This document shows positions 19,504 to 29,060 of a stretch of 64,000 nt of DNA, piece by piece. A program made the translations under genes and the position numbers. Where the stretch lies: positions 5,580,320-5,644,319 of the forward strand of contig NZ_AP022871.1 of assembly GCF_011764565.1 (NCBI RefSeq), written 5' to 3'. The notes beneath the pieces were generated by a model. The model saw nothing but the letters and a program-made list of their open reading frames with translations, did not search any database and had not been told where the DNA came from. Position 1 is the first letter of the stretch. The number at the start of each line of letters is the position of its first letter. This stretch comes from Phytohabitans suffuscus (GTDB lineage: Bacteria; Actinomycetota; Actinomycetes; Mycobacteriales; Micromonosporaceae).

Positions 19504-20364
19504 CCCCGGACCCGCACGCGGTCGAGCAGGCGTACCTCGACGCGCTCAGCCCCACCGAGACCGCGACCCTGCGGGACGCCCTCACCGCCGCCGAGCCGGT
19601 CGCGCGGCAGATGCGCGCCGACCTCACCGAGGTGACCGACGCGGTCCGGCGCGACTTCGACACCACCGACGTCGAGGTCATGGGCAACGGCGAGCACGAC
19701 GTCAAGCGGATGCCCTCGCTGGCCCGGAAGTTCCTCGTCGAGGGCGACCGCTTCGACGCCGAGACGTTCCTCCGCGACGAGGTCAACGACCTGGCCCGCT
19801 TCTCCGTACGCGCGCCGGAGGGGCCGAGCTACGACGCCGTCGTGACGGCCACGCTGGACCGGCTGCGGGCCGAGCCGTACAACTATCGGTACGACCCGGC
19901 CGAGGACAAGACCTTCTGGCGGCCGGGCAACCGGTTCTACGGGCGCAACGTCACGCTGTACTCCCCGGACGGGCACCCGATCGAGGTGCAGTTCCCGACG
20001 CAGGCGTCCTGGGACGCGGGCAAGCTGACCCACCGGCCGTACGAGGTGGTGCGGCTGGAGGGCGCCAACCCGGTGACCGGCGAGACGTTCCCGCCGCACG
20101 AACGGGCGCGCGCCTTCCTGGACATCCTCGAGGTCAACCGCACCGCCGGGATGGCCGACCGGATCCCCGGCGGGACCGACCCCGCGCAGGCCAAGGACAC
20201 GAGCTTCGCCAAGTGGATCTCGAAGCACCCGGAGATCTGGACCAGGTACGAGGCGTGGCTGGCCAGCGAGGGGCGTACCTTCGCCGACGACGTCCGGGAC
20301 CGCGGGCTCGGCGTGGAAGACTTCCCGATCGACCCGGCGCTGGTGCAGGAAGGCAGGATCGATG
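19502..20364 (+). CDS. Polytoxin module RelA2: RelA/SpoT-like toxin domain
   Basis: Same frame as PL1 (open from 18333 to 20693), so PL1 and RelA2 are one polypeptide as printed, without any correction. Key segments: AAEPVARQMRADL, VKRMPSLARKFLVEG, NDLARFSVRA, FYGRNVTLYSPDG, IEVQFPTQASW and LTHRPYEVVRLEG; C-terminal SFAKWIS and GRTFADDV. It is the tandem duplicate of RelA1, offset by about 2.36 kb. Residues equivalent to the RSH synthetase Asp (DLARF) and Glu (E-V-Q) are kept. No HD-type hydrolase domain is present, as expected for a toxic synthetase. Confidence 0.7.
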
Positions 20365-20693
20365 AGCGGATCGTTCACGTACTACGCTCTCTACCCCGGG
20401 ACCCGGCAGCCCCGCCGGTGGGCCTGCTGGCGGAGGGGAGCCTGGCCCCGGAGCGTCGCCTGGTGGCCATCGGCTGGAGCCACCGCCACCGCACCTGGAC
20501 GGAGGCGACGGCGTCGCTGGGCGCGATCACGCTGAACCCGGACTACGAGGACCGGCTCAAGATCGTGGACCGGGAGGCGGCGGAGCGGATCGCCCGGGAG
20601 AGCCTGGGAGCGGAGCTGCCGACCGAGGAGGAGATGCAGGCGATCGGCGAGGGCCCGTCGATGACGTTCCAGCGGCCGACCCAGCAACCCTAG
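20362..20693 (+). CDS. Nested putative immunity protein for RelA2 (one base missing)
   Basis: ATG at 20362 within the RelA2 frame. It reads MSGSFTYYALYPG, then loses frame at the C run 20410-20413 and resumes as PVGLLAEGSLAPERR, AIGWSHRHRTW, NPDYEDRLKIVDREAAERIARES and LPTEEEMQAIGEG, ending with TAG at 20691-20693. The restored protein is about 110 residues and closely parallels the RelA1 partner at 18017. The same added base puts the toxin frame in phase with PL2, so one correction repairs both frames. Confidence 0.65.
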
Positions 20694-21464
20694 GACCCCT
20701 GGAGCCGGCCGGGCTCGCCCCCGGTGTGCCGCCGCTCGCCACGACCCGCCACTTCGGCCCGACCAACCTGGCCCCGATCGAGAGCCCGCGGTTCCAGCAG
20801 GATCTCCGGCAGGCCCTGGACACCGGCTCCGGGTACACCACGCTCGCCGACCCGTCCACCCACCCGTACGGCCGGATGGTCAACGACGGCGGCCCCACGG
20901 TCCCGGGCCGGTCCAACAACTGCCTCGACGGCTCGCTCGCGGCCCTCTCCAGCTTCTACGGCGATCCGCAGGTCGCCGCGCCGCGCTGGCCCGACCTGAA
21001 CCCGGACGGCACGCCCGACGTCCGCTCCGGTGAGGCCGACGGCCTGCGCCGCGCGCAGGCGTGGCTCGGCGACACGTGGACCGGCCCGCCGGCCGGCACG
21101 CCCGGCGACCCAGCGGGCCGCGCGACCGCGGTGGCGGACCAGTACGCCGACCTGCACGCCCAGATCGCGGCGGCCGGCCCCGGCGCCTCCGCGCTCGTCG
21201 TGGCCGACTGGCTCGCCATCGACCCGGCCACCGGCCAGCCCCTCGTTGACGCGAACGGCAACGTCGTGCGCGAGGACGCGCACGCTTTCGTGATCGTGTA
21301 CCCGAGAGGTGCGAGCGGCCCGGTCTGGTGGGACCCGCAGAGCGGGCGTACGTGGGACTCGCCCCCGGCCGGGTTCATGCGCGCCACGCACACGCTCTGG
21401 CACATCAGGGCGGACCAACTGGCCGGCAGCCCGACACCAACCACCAGCGAGGGAACGCCCAATG
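20694..21464 (+). CDS. Polytoxin module PL2: second papain-fold toxin
   Basis: Frame 2 (open 20726-21781 as printed). Homology to PL1 starts upstream of the first ATG, at LAPGVPPL, which shows that the domain is not initiated there but continues from RelA2. Core segments: NNCLDGSLAALSSFYGDP (candidate Cys), ADQYADLHAQI, AHAFVIVYPRG (His) and VWWDPQSGRTW (Asp). No stop appears before the immunity ATG at 21462. It is the duplicate of PL1, offset by about 2.32 kb. Confidence 0.72.
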
Positions 21465-21774
21465 TCACAGGAACCGCAGCTGACGGAGGAACAGGCACGG
21501 GAGCTGATCCAGCGCCTCGTCGGGCGCAGCACGGAGGTGACCCTGTACCCGTTCGAGTTCGGCTGGCTGGTGAAGCAGGCCCTGACGGAGGAGCAGCTCA
21601 GCAAGGGATGCACGTGGGTCACGGTTCGTACATAGTGGACCGGACGGGAGTGGTCACGGTGCACACCAGCCTGCCCATCCCGATGGTGATGGAGGACTAC
21701 AGCGAGGCCAGGAGGGCGGGACACCTGAGCGGGCGCCAGATCTGGCCCGAGCCGACACCCCCACGGCTTCCTGA
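21462..21774 (+). CDS. Nested YrhB/Imm35-like immunity protein for PL2 (frameshifted)
   Basis: ATG at 21462 with the same GAGGGAACGCCCA leader as the copy at 19198. It reads LTEEQARELIQRLVG and VTLYPFEFGWLVKQ, then loses one G at 21605-21607 and resumes as GMHVGHGSYIVDRTG and SGRQIWPEP. At the tail, a second loss in the C run 21758-21762 is inferred, which would end the protein at the TGA 21772-21774; without it the stop is at 21779-21781. About 104 residues. Confidence 0.6.
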
Positions 21775-24743
21775 CCCATGACCAGGTACGGACGGCGGCC
21801 GCCTGGCTGACGCCGCGGCAGTTCGGCGACGGGCCGGTCGTCGACGTCCGGCCGGACGGGCCGAACCTGCGCGTCGAGCTGGCCGACGGGCGGGTGCAGC
21901 ACTTCCGCACCGAGGCCGGGTACGGCGGCTCCACCGTCCACTCCGGAACGCCGCGCGACCCGCACGTCATCCGGATCGACGGCAACACCCCGCCGCACCA
22001 CCTCAACCAGGTGCTGGCGAACGAGATCGCGGACGCGATCCAGCAGCGGGCCGCCACCGACCGGGCCGCTCAGGGCTTCGGCCGGCGGGTGCTCGACCGG
22101 CTGGCCCGCCTCTTCGGCCTCGGCACGCGCCCGGACATCACCCCGCCGACGACGCACACCCCGCCGACGACGCACACCCCGCCGTGGGCGCCCCCGCCGC
22201 CGGCGCCGAGCACGTACACGCCGCCCCCGCCGCAGCCGGAGTCCGGCTGGCGGGACGCGCCGCCCGTACCCGATGCGGATGGCAGGGCGGCGGAGCCGGC
22301 GCCCGTCGCGGAGAACACGAACGACGGGCATTGGAACGACCGCCCCTGGCAGCGCGAAGGGCGACCGCCTTCGCTGGACGAGCTGCTGCCGCAGACCGAC
22401 GCGGAGGCGGCGCGGTGGGCCGGCGCGGTCCGTGACGAGTTCGCGGCGCTGCTGGACGGCCGCGAGTTCGGCGGCATGCGGGTGCGGATGGACCTGGACG
22501 ACCCGCACGCGGTGAGCGTGTACCGCGACAACGTCACCGTCCGTCTCGACATCGTCGACCCGGACACCGGCTACGCGGGGCGGGTGGTGCGCGAGTTCCG
22601 CCGCACGCCCGACGGGGGGATCGCGGTGACCCACGTGTCGCTGCGGCTCCACGACAACGCCCAGGGGCGCGGCTTCGCGGAGCAGTGGAACCGGTTCATG
22701 GAGGACTGGTACCGCTACTCCGGCGTCTCGCACATCGAGGTCCACGCGGCGTCCACTGTGGGCGGCTACGCGTGGGCCCGGGCCGGCTACGACTGGGCGC
22801 CCGGCAGCGAGCACCGCGCCAACGACGTGTTCGACCGCCTGCGCGGGGAGATGCGCCGGCTGGACGCCGACACGCGGGCGGTGGCCGCGTGGGCGGCCGG
22901 TGACTCCACGGTGGACATCGACGCGCTGCGGAGCCGCTACGGCCACGGCGACCCGGACGCGCTGGTCGCGCGGATGCGGCGGCAGCACGAGTCGGGGCAG
23001 GAGATCCTGGACCGGGCGGCCCGGCACGCGTTCGGCAGCCCCGACTACCCGACGCCGTACGAGGTCAGCCGGGCCGGCTGGACCGGACAGAGCGGCCGGG
23101 ACGCCAGCTGGATCGGCAAGGACGCGCTGCTGGGCGCCAACTGGAAGGGCGTCAAGCCGATCAGCGAGGGCGGCCCGTTCCACACCCGCGGCGAGTCGGC
23201 GAGCCCGGAGACCGCCGGCCGGGCCCCGACGCCGGAAGGCCCGGCATCCTCCACTCCGGACGGAGCGACCGCACCCTCCACCGTGGACGGGGGCAGCGCC
23301 CACCCGCGGCCGGAGGTCATGCTGCGCGACCCGGCGCCGGAGCGGCAGGCCGAGCTCGGGGTGGGCCGGGCGACGTACCAGGACCTGGGGCTCGACCGCG
23401 CCGCGCTCACCCCGGAGGAGCAGCGCCGCTACGACCAGGCGCTGGCGCGGACGGCGATGGTCTCGCCGGAGCGGATCGGCTTCACCCAGCGCAGCGTGAG
23501 CCCGCAGACCAGCGACGGCATCAGCGCGCGGGACCTGGTCGAGAACATGGGCCGCGGCGGCTGGCGGGGCGGTCCGGTGCACGGCGTGCTGTGGGGCGAC
23601 GGCACACTGTCCAGCTTGGACAACCGCCGCCTCCGTGCGGCGCGCGAGGCGGGTCTCGACGCGGTGCCGTTCGTGGCGCACAGCCCGAGCGACCGGCTGG
23701 ACGCCTGGCCCGACGAGTGGCCGGCGGACCGGCGGGAGCGCAACGCGCTCGGCGTCGACATCCGCGAGCTGCCGGACGGCCGGTGGGTGGCCGGCGGCGA
23801 CGAGGGCCACGTGGTCTACCGCCGCGGCACCGTGCCGCAGACGTACGGCGAGATGGCCATCTTCCGCGCCGCGGAGCAGCGCAGCCTGCTGCCGGGCCAC
23901 CTGTGGGGCGCGCAGCCGCAGCCGGTGCTGCTGGCCAAGCCGGAGCTGCGTACGTTCACCGTCACCGAGGCGGAAGCGGCGGTGCTCGACGACGCGCGCG
24001 GCCGCGCGCGCGACGCCGCCGACGGGGTGCAGGCGGCGCTCTCCGAGGTGGGCGCGGGGGTGACCCGCAAGCTGGGCCTCGACCCGCCGGCGGAGCTGCG
24101 CGACCTGGCGACGCGGATCAAGGACCTGGACTCGCTGGCGCGCAAGTTCGCGACGGAGAGCGACCGGCACGACCAGAGCGTCGAAGACTTCGCGGCCGGC
24201 GCCAACGACCTCCTGCGCTTCACGATGCGGATGCCAGACGGCCCGGCGTACGCCCCGGCGGTGTCGCAGGTCCTGGCCGACCTGGAGGCGGCCCGCTTCA
24301 CGGTGGTCGAGACCAAGAACTTCTGGTCGCCCGGCAACCGCCACCTCGGGCTCAACGTCACGCTGCGCTCGCCGGACGGGCAGCTCTTCGAGGTGCAGTT
24401 CCCCACCGAGCTGTCGTACCGGGCCGGCAAGCTCACCCACGACCTGTACGAGGTGGTGCGGCGCGACGACGAGAGCCCGGCGCGGCGGGTGCACGCCCAC
24501 CTGGAGATGCTGGCGATCAACCAGCGGCTCGGGCTCGCCGGCGCGATCCCGCCCGGCGTCGGCCCGCCGGTCGACACGAGCTTCCCGGCCTGGGTGGCCA
24601 AGAACGGCGACGTCTGGGCCAGGTACACAGCGTGGTTGGATCTCAACGGCCGGGACTTCGCGAGCATCATGGCGGAGTTCGGCCTGGGCCGGGCCGACCT
24701 CCCGGTCTCCGAGCGGGTCGCGGAGCGGCTGGAGGGGCGTCAT
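21775..24743 (+). CDS. Polytoxin module 5: GNAT-like, ParB-like and RelA3 domains
   Basis: Frame 0, part of an open frame to 26231. Segments in order: a pre-toxin domain (DGRVQHFRTEAGYGG, DPHVIRIDG) shared with the ART1 module; a Pro/Thr linker (~22140-22240); a GNAT-like domain with DNAQGRGFAEQWNRF and HAASTVGGYAWARAGYDW; a ParB-like domain with IGFTQRSVSP, LVENMGRGGW, LSSLDNRRLRAAREAGL and a VPFVAHSPSD tail; then RelA3 with IKDLDSLARKFATES, NDLLRFTMRM, GLNVTLRSPDG, FEVQFPTELSYRAG and LTHDLYEVVRR. No stop before the immunity ATG at 24742. Only RelA3 has a recognisable immunity partner downstream. Confidence 0.6.
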
Positions 24744-25062
24744 GGGCGAGCGGAGACTCTTCTACTGGGTGCTCTATCGGTCGAAGGAGGACCACACCCC
24801 GGCGGGGATCGTGGTGCAGGGGACCGAGGGGACGGAGGGCCACGGCCTGGTCTGGAGCCATCGGGCGGGGGCCTTCCGGTACGACCCCGCGGCGGCGAGC
24901 CAGTGGGTGGGGGGCAGCGACTGGGACCTCTCGGCGGAGGTGAGCCGGGAGGAGGCGGAGCGGGCCGCCCTGACGGCGACGGGGGGACAGGCGCTCCCGG
25001 ACGAGGAAACGATCTGGTGGATCTTCCAGTGGAAGGGGGATCCACCGCAGAACCAGGACTAG
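24742..25062 (+). CDS. Nested putative immunity protein for RelA3
   Basis: 106 residues, intact, with GGAGGGG six bases upstream of the ATG. It shares the FYWVLYR start, a GIVVQGT segment matching GLLAEG, GLVWSHRAGAF, EEAERAALTATGG and LPDEETIW with the RelA1/RelA2 partners, but is more diverged. The long frame 21894-26231 reads straight through it in the -1 register, encoding a Gly/Pro/Asp-rich stretch, and enters RelA4 in phase. Its codons end in G more often (63 of 106 by my count) than in C (36). The start has no ATGA overlap (it is ATGGGC), so no toxin stop is hidden here. Confidence 0.68.
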   Translation: MGERRLFYWVLYRSKEDHTPAGIVVQGTEGTEGHGLVWSHRAGAFRYDPAAASQWVGGSDWDLSAEVSREEAERAALTATGGQALPDEETIWWIFQWKGDPPQNQD

Positions 25063-25926
25063 CCGGGCACACGCCTTCCGAACTGGAGCTGGAGCTGGCC
25101 GACCCGCCCAGCTCCGACCCGGTCACCCAGCTCACGCCGCACCAGGTCCAGGTGCTCACCGAGCTGCTCGGCAACGCCCACACGGTCGCCGACCGGGTGA
25201 TGGGCGACCTCAACAACATCGGCGCCCGACTGTCCCGCTCGCTCTCGCCGGAGAGCCAGGGCGAGGTGCGGCTGCTCGGCGAGGAGTACCGGGTCAAGGA
25301 GTTCGACTCGCTGGCCCGCAAGTTCCGCGACGAGGGCGTCGCGGTCGGGCAGACCGTCGAGCGGTTCGCGGCCACGGTCGACGACGCGGTGCGCTTCTCG
25401 CTCCAGCTGCCCGGCGGCGCGGCGTACACGCCCGCACTCGACACGGTCCTGGGCGACCTCGGCGCGCGCGGCTACACCGACATCCGGGTGGAGAACTACT
25501 GGGCGCCCGGCAACATGTACAACGGCCTCTGCGTGTACCTGCGGGCGCCCGGCGGCCAGCTGATGGAGTTGCAGTTCCCCACGGAGCTGTCGTGGCGGGC
25601 GAGCATGGACACGCACGGGTTCTACGAGGTCCGGCGGCTGCCCACCGAGTCGCCGGTGGCCCGGGTGCACGCCAGCCTCGACACGCTGCGCTACCTGCAC
25701 AGCAGCGGCCTGTCCAGCCAGACGCCGCCCGGGCTGGCGCGGCGGTGGCCGCCGTACGACACGAGCCTCGCCTGGTGGACCCGGGAAAACCCGGAGGTGT
25801 GGCGGGCGTACGGCCAGTGGCTCGCGGCCGACGGCCGTACGCTCGACGACGTCGCCGCCCAGTTCGGGCTGCGCGCATCGGACCTGCCGGACCTGCCGGC
25901 CGTCGACCAGGTGAGGGCGGAGGATG
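25063..25926 (+). CDS. Polytoxin module RelA4: RelA/SpoT-like toxin domain
   Basis: Continues the 21894-26231 frame: LAGHTPSELELELADPP linker, a helix (TPHQVQVLTELLGNAH), VKEFDSLARKFRDEG, DDAVRFSLQL, YNGLCVYLRAPGG, MELQFPTELSW and a C-terminal TSLAWWTRENPEVW. The NITL segment is replaced by LCVYL, so it is the most diverged of the four copies, but the Glu of E-L-Q is kept. RelA3, the Imm3 gene and RelA4 lie in one uncorrected 1,445-codon frame. Confidence 0.68.
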
Positions 25927-26231
25927 CTGGCGTACTACGCGATCCACGAGTCGAGGGAGCGCACGGACCCGCCGAAGGGGATCTGCGTGGTGGACCCGAT
26001 CCGTGGCGGAGCCCTGATCTGGGACCACACCCAGGGCAAGTGGCAGTACAACCCGGAGCTGGTCAACCGCCTGATCTTCGACCGGACACACCTGGGGCGC
26101 ACCCAGGCGGTCGACCGGGCGACGGCGGAGCGGCTGGCCGTGGAGATCACCGGGACGGAGTCCCTGCCGGCCGAGACGGCGATCGACCGCATCCTCGCCT
26201 CGATGCGGACGGGCACACCCCCACGACCTGA
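25924..26231 (+). CDS. Nested putative immunity protein for RelA4
   Basis: ATG at 25924 (GCGGAGG just upstream). The protein starts MLAYYAIHES, with KGICVVDPIRGG, LIWDHTQGKWQY, AVDRATAERLAVEITG and LPAETAIDRIL, a diverged member of the FTYYxLY family. As printed the frame has no stop and would run on as shadow sequence. If one C is missing at 26218-26222 it ends at the TGA 26229-26231 after about 102 residues, and the toxin frame passes into the ART1 module in phase. Confidence 0.6.
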
Positions 26232-28132
26232 GCGGCGTGGACGGTCCGCTGCGGCCGGCGGGCGTGCCCAGCGGACCGACCCACACGGCGAGCCCCATCG
26301 CGTACACCGAGTTCGTGCCGGACGGGCGCGCGCCGCACGTGCCGGACGTGTCGCTGACCGAGCTGCACGGGGCGGCCGCGCGCGTCGACCCGTCGTACTT
26401 CCGCGGCGAGGGCGTGCTCCGGGTCAGCAGCGAGGGCGACCTCGTCCGGGTCGACACGGCGGACGGGCGGGTCGCGTACTTCCGGCCGGTCGTCGGCGAG
26501 GGCCTGCCGAACGTGGCCCAGACGACCGTGCGCGCCGGTACGCCGGACGACCCGCACGTCACCGTGGTCAACCACCGGGTCGCGCCGGAGCAGCTCACCC
26601 GCGCCTGGGTGCACGAGATCACCGAGACCGTCCACATGCGGGCGGCGCTCGACCAGCACCGGCCGCAGGGCGTGGTACGCCGGCTGGTCGGCTCGATCCT
26701 GCGCGCGTTCGGCCGCGACACGCCGGCGCCGCACCCGACGCACGACCCGACGCACGGTGCGGGGCACGTGCGGGCCCGGCTCAACGAGCGGGAGATGCTG
26801 CTGCGGCAGTTCCAGAACGCCCGTACGCCGGTCGAGCAGCTGGCCATCCGGCAGGAGCTGATGGGCGTCGACCGCGACCTGACGCGGCACGGCTATCCGG
26901 CGCACCTGCTGCCCTTCCCGCCGGCCGGCCCGCACACCGCCGCGCCGTCCGGGCCGTGGGCGGCGCCACCGGTGCCGCGCGTGCCGGCACCACCCGTGCC
27001 ACGGGTGCCCGCGCCGCCGCTGCCACCCACCCATACGCCGCTGCCGCCCAGCCACACGCCGCACGTGCCCGCGCCGCGGACGCCCACGATGGACGGTTAC
27101 CCGACCGGCGAGCACGTGCCGCGCCACGCCGCCCCGCCCATGCCGCACCACACCCCGCCCGCGCCGCACCACACTCCGCCGGCGCCGCTCACCGGGCCCG
27201 ACCCGGCCAGCTACGGCCACCTGAACGAGCACGGCGTCTGGGAGTTCGACAGCGACGCGGCCGGCGAGGCGTTCGGGGAGAACCTGCTCGGCGGCGACTT
27301 CCACCGCCTGCCGCCGGACCAGCAGGCGGCCATCCGGGAGTACACGCGGCACTCGTGGCCGTACAACACGATCGCGCGGACCAGCGAGGCCAACGAGGTG
27401 CTGCGGCGCTGGTGGAACAACGCGGGCACCGCCGACGCGGTGCGCGCCCTCTTCGGCGGCCGGGTCCCGACGCTCTCGGACGTCTACGCGCGGGCCCAGC
27501 GCAACGCCCCGGCGGGCACGCTCGAACGCTGGCTCGTCGACCAGGTACTCAGCGAGCCGCCGTCCCGGCAGCCGGCGGTGCTGCGGCGGATCGTCACCGA
27601 CGACGGCGTACGCGGCATGCTGATGCGCACCTTCGGCGGGCGCTTCCCGACCGAGGCCGACATCCGCGCCCGGATGGAGCTCATCGACGGGGCCATGCGG
27701 GCCACACCGCTGCGGTACGGCGTGCAGACCCACCGCGGGCTCCAGGAAGTCAACTTCATGCGCGACCCGGCCGGAAACCCGATGAACTTCCAGCGGGACG
27801 CGAGCGGCAGGTGGCTCGACGACCGCGGCCAGCCGCTGACCGTCGACGAGATCCGGCGCCGGCTGGTGGGCTCGACCCAGGAGGCCAACGGGTACATGTC
27901 GACGTCGCTCGGCCAGTCCGCGGCCTTCGCCGGCGAGAGCCACCCGTTCCGCCTCGTGCTGGACGTGCCGCGGGGCAACCCGGCGATCTGGATGGGCGCG
28001 CAGAGCGTCTACCCCGACCAGCGGGAGCTGATCCTGCCCCGGGACGCGGAGTACACCATCGTGGACGTGCGGCCCGGCCCGGACGGCTCGGTCGAGATCG
28101 TCGCCACCGTCGAGCGGGTGGGTGTGCCGTAG
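26229..28132 (+). CDS. Polytoxin module ART1: ADP-ribosyltransferase toxin
   Basis: Frame 2, open from 26237 to the TAG at 28130-28132, which is the only real stop of the composite frame. The pre-toxin domain (DGRVAYFRPV, DPHVTVVN, THRAW-like WVHEITETVH) repeats that of module 5. A Pro/His-rich linker spans ~26920-27190. The catalytic domain follows: THRGL (Arg), ANGYMSTSLGQ (Ser-Thr-Ser) and YPDQRELILPR (Q-x-E), an R-S-E class mono-ADP-ribosyltransferase as in VIP2/ADPRT exoenzymes. The Q in place of the first Glu of E-x-E is compatible with some ART families. The partner is the gene at 28192. Confidence 0.75.
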
Positions 28133-28191
28133 GGTTTGCGTACCCAGGCGTCGGGGGCGGGCGCCCGGGTCGAGGCGAGGGAGGCTGACGG

Positions 28192-29060
28192 ATGAACGGG
28201 GATGGCCGGCCAGGCGATGGGTACGTCCCGCCGTGGGACGCGCCGCCACCGCCGCTGCCCCGAACACCGACCCGTACCCGCACGGCGGCTACGACGCCTC
28301 CACCGAGGGCCCGGTCCGCTACCTGCCCGTGCTCGTCGACGGCGACGTCGTCGGCTACCTCTGGGCCTCCGTCGCGGACGACGCGGCGAGCTTCCTGCGC
28401 GTGATGGCGCACCCGCTGGGGCGGTCCCTGGACGCCGCGGTCGCCTGGAGCGAGCGGCTGCGGCAGGCCGAGGCCGAGGGACTCACCCCGCTGGGGGCGC
28501 TGAGCCGCTGGGTCGGCGCGCCGCCCGACCCGCTGGCCGGCGCCATCCCGGCGGAGGCGGTGCCGCGGGAGGTGGCGAGCAAGCGGGAGCTTCGCGAGCT
28601 AGCCAACCCCGGGTCGCCGCCGGACATCAGCGAGCTGCCACCCGCGCCGTTCGGGTACCTGCCCGACGGTACGCCGCTCGACCGTTCCCAGGGCTGGGAG
28701 CCGAAGATCGCGACGTCGAGCCCGCTCGTGCGGCCGCGCTACCTCGCGGTCACCGAGGCCCCCGTGCGCTACCTCACCGTGGTCAAGGACGGCCGCACGA
28801 TGGGCTACCTGTGGGCGTCCACTTCGGACAACGCCGCCTCGTACGAGCGGCGCGGCTTCGACGTCGAGGACAACGACGTGTGGGGCAGGTGGCTCGCCCG
28901 GCTCGACGAGTCGGCCGCGGCGGGAGTGCCGTCGCTGGACGCGCTCCGCGCCCTGGCCGGGCAGCCGGTCGAGGAGGCCGGCGCGGCCGGCGAGGAGGAG
29001 CGGGAGGCGCCGAGCCTGGCGGCGCTCAAGGAGATCGCCCGCGCCCCCGAGGCTTCGTGA
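28192..29060 (+). CDS. Two-repeat putative immunity protein for ART1 (one base missing)
   Basis: ATG at 28192 after GAGGGAGG. The first 20 codons (MNGDGRPGDGYVPPWDAPP) are in frame 1; at the C run 28258-28261 one base appears lost, and the protein goes on in frame 0 as NTDPYPHGGYD to the TGA at 29060, about 289 residues in all. It carries two copies of a domain with GPVRYLPVLVDGDVVGYLWAS and APVRYLTVVKDGRTMGYLWAS. A third copy heads the next gene. It does not lie inside a toxin frame, unlike the six upstream partners. Function as ART antitoxin is inferred from position. Confidence 0.6.

Larger units (their letters stand above)
10027..28132 (+). other. Composite giant polytoxin frame with six nested immunity genes
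   Basis: As printed, the frame moves 1, 0, 2, 1, 0, 2, 1, 0, 2 (position modulo 3) by eight single-base losses in G/C runs near 12925-12928, 16977-16979, 17508-17512, 18302-18304, 20410-20413, 21605-21607, 21758-21762 and 26218-26222. Adding one base at each gives 18,114 bases, exactly 6,038 codons, without an internal stop. Order: WXG-like head, Ser/Gly linker, 39-base repeats, PDG repeats, zincin-like domain, PDGT repeats, nuclease-like domain, DG repeats, RelA1, PL1, RelA2, PL2, GNAT-like/ParB-like/RelA3, RelA4, ART1. Each toxin up to RelA4 is followed by a small gene in the +1 register that the toxin frame reads through. Segments are annotated separately below. Confidence 0.6.

Noticed and set aside
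12925..26222. Phase-variable frameshift switches controlling toxin choice
   Set aside because: The G/C runs are only 3-5 bases, too short for slippage switches, and the same -1 losses occur in unrelated genes at 54749 and 61049.
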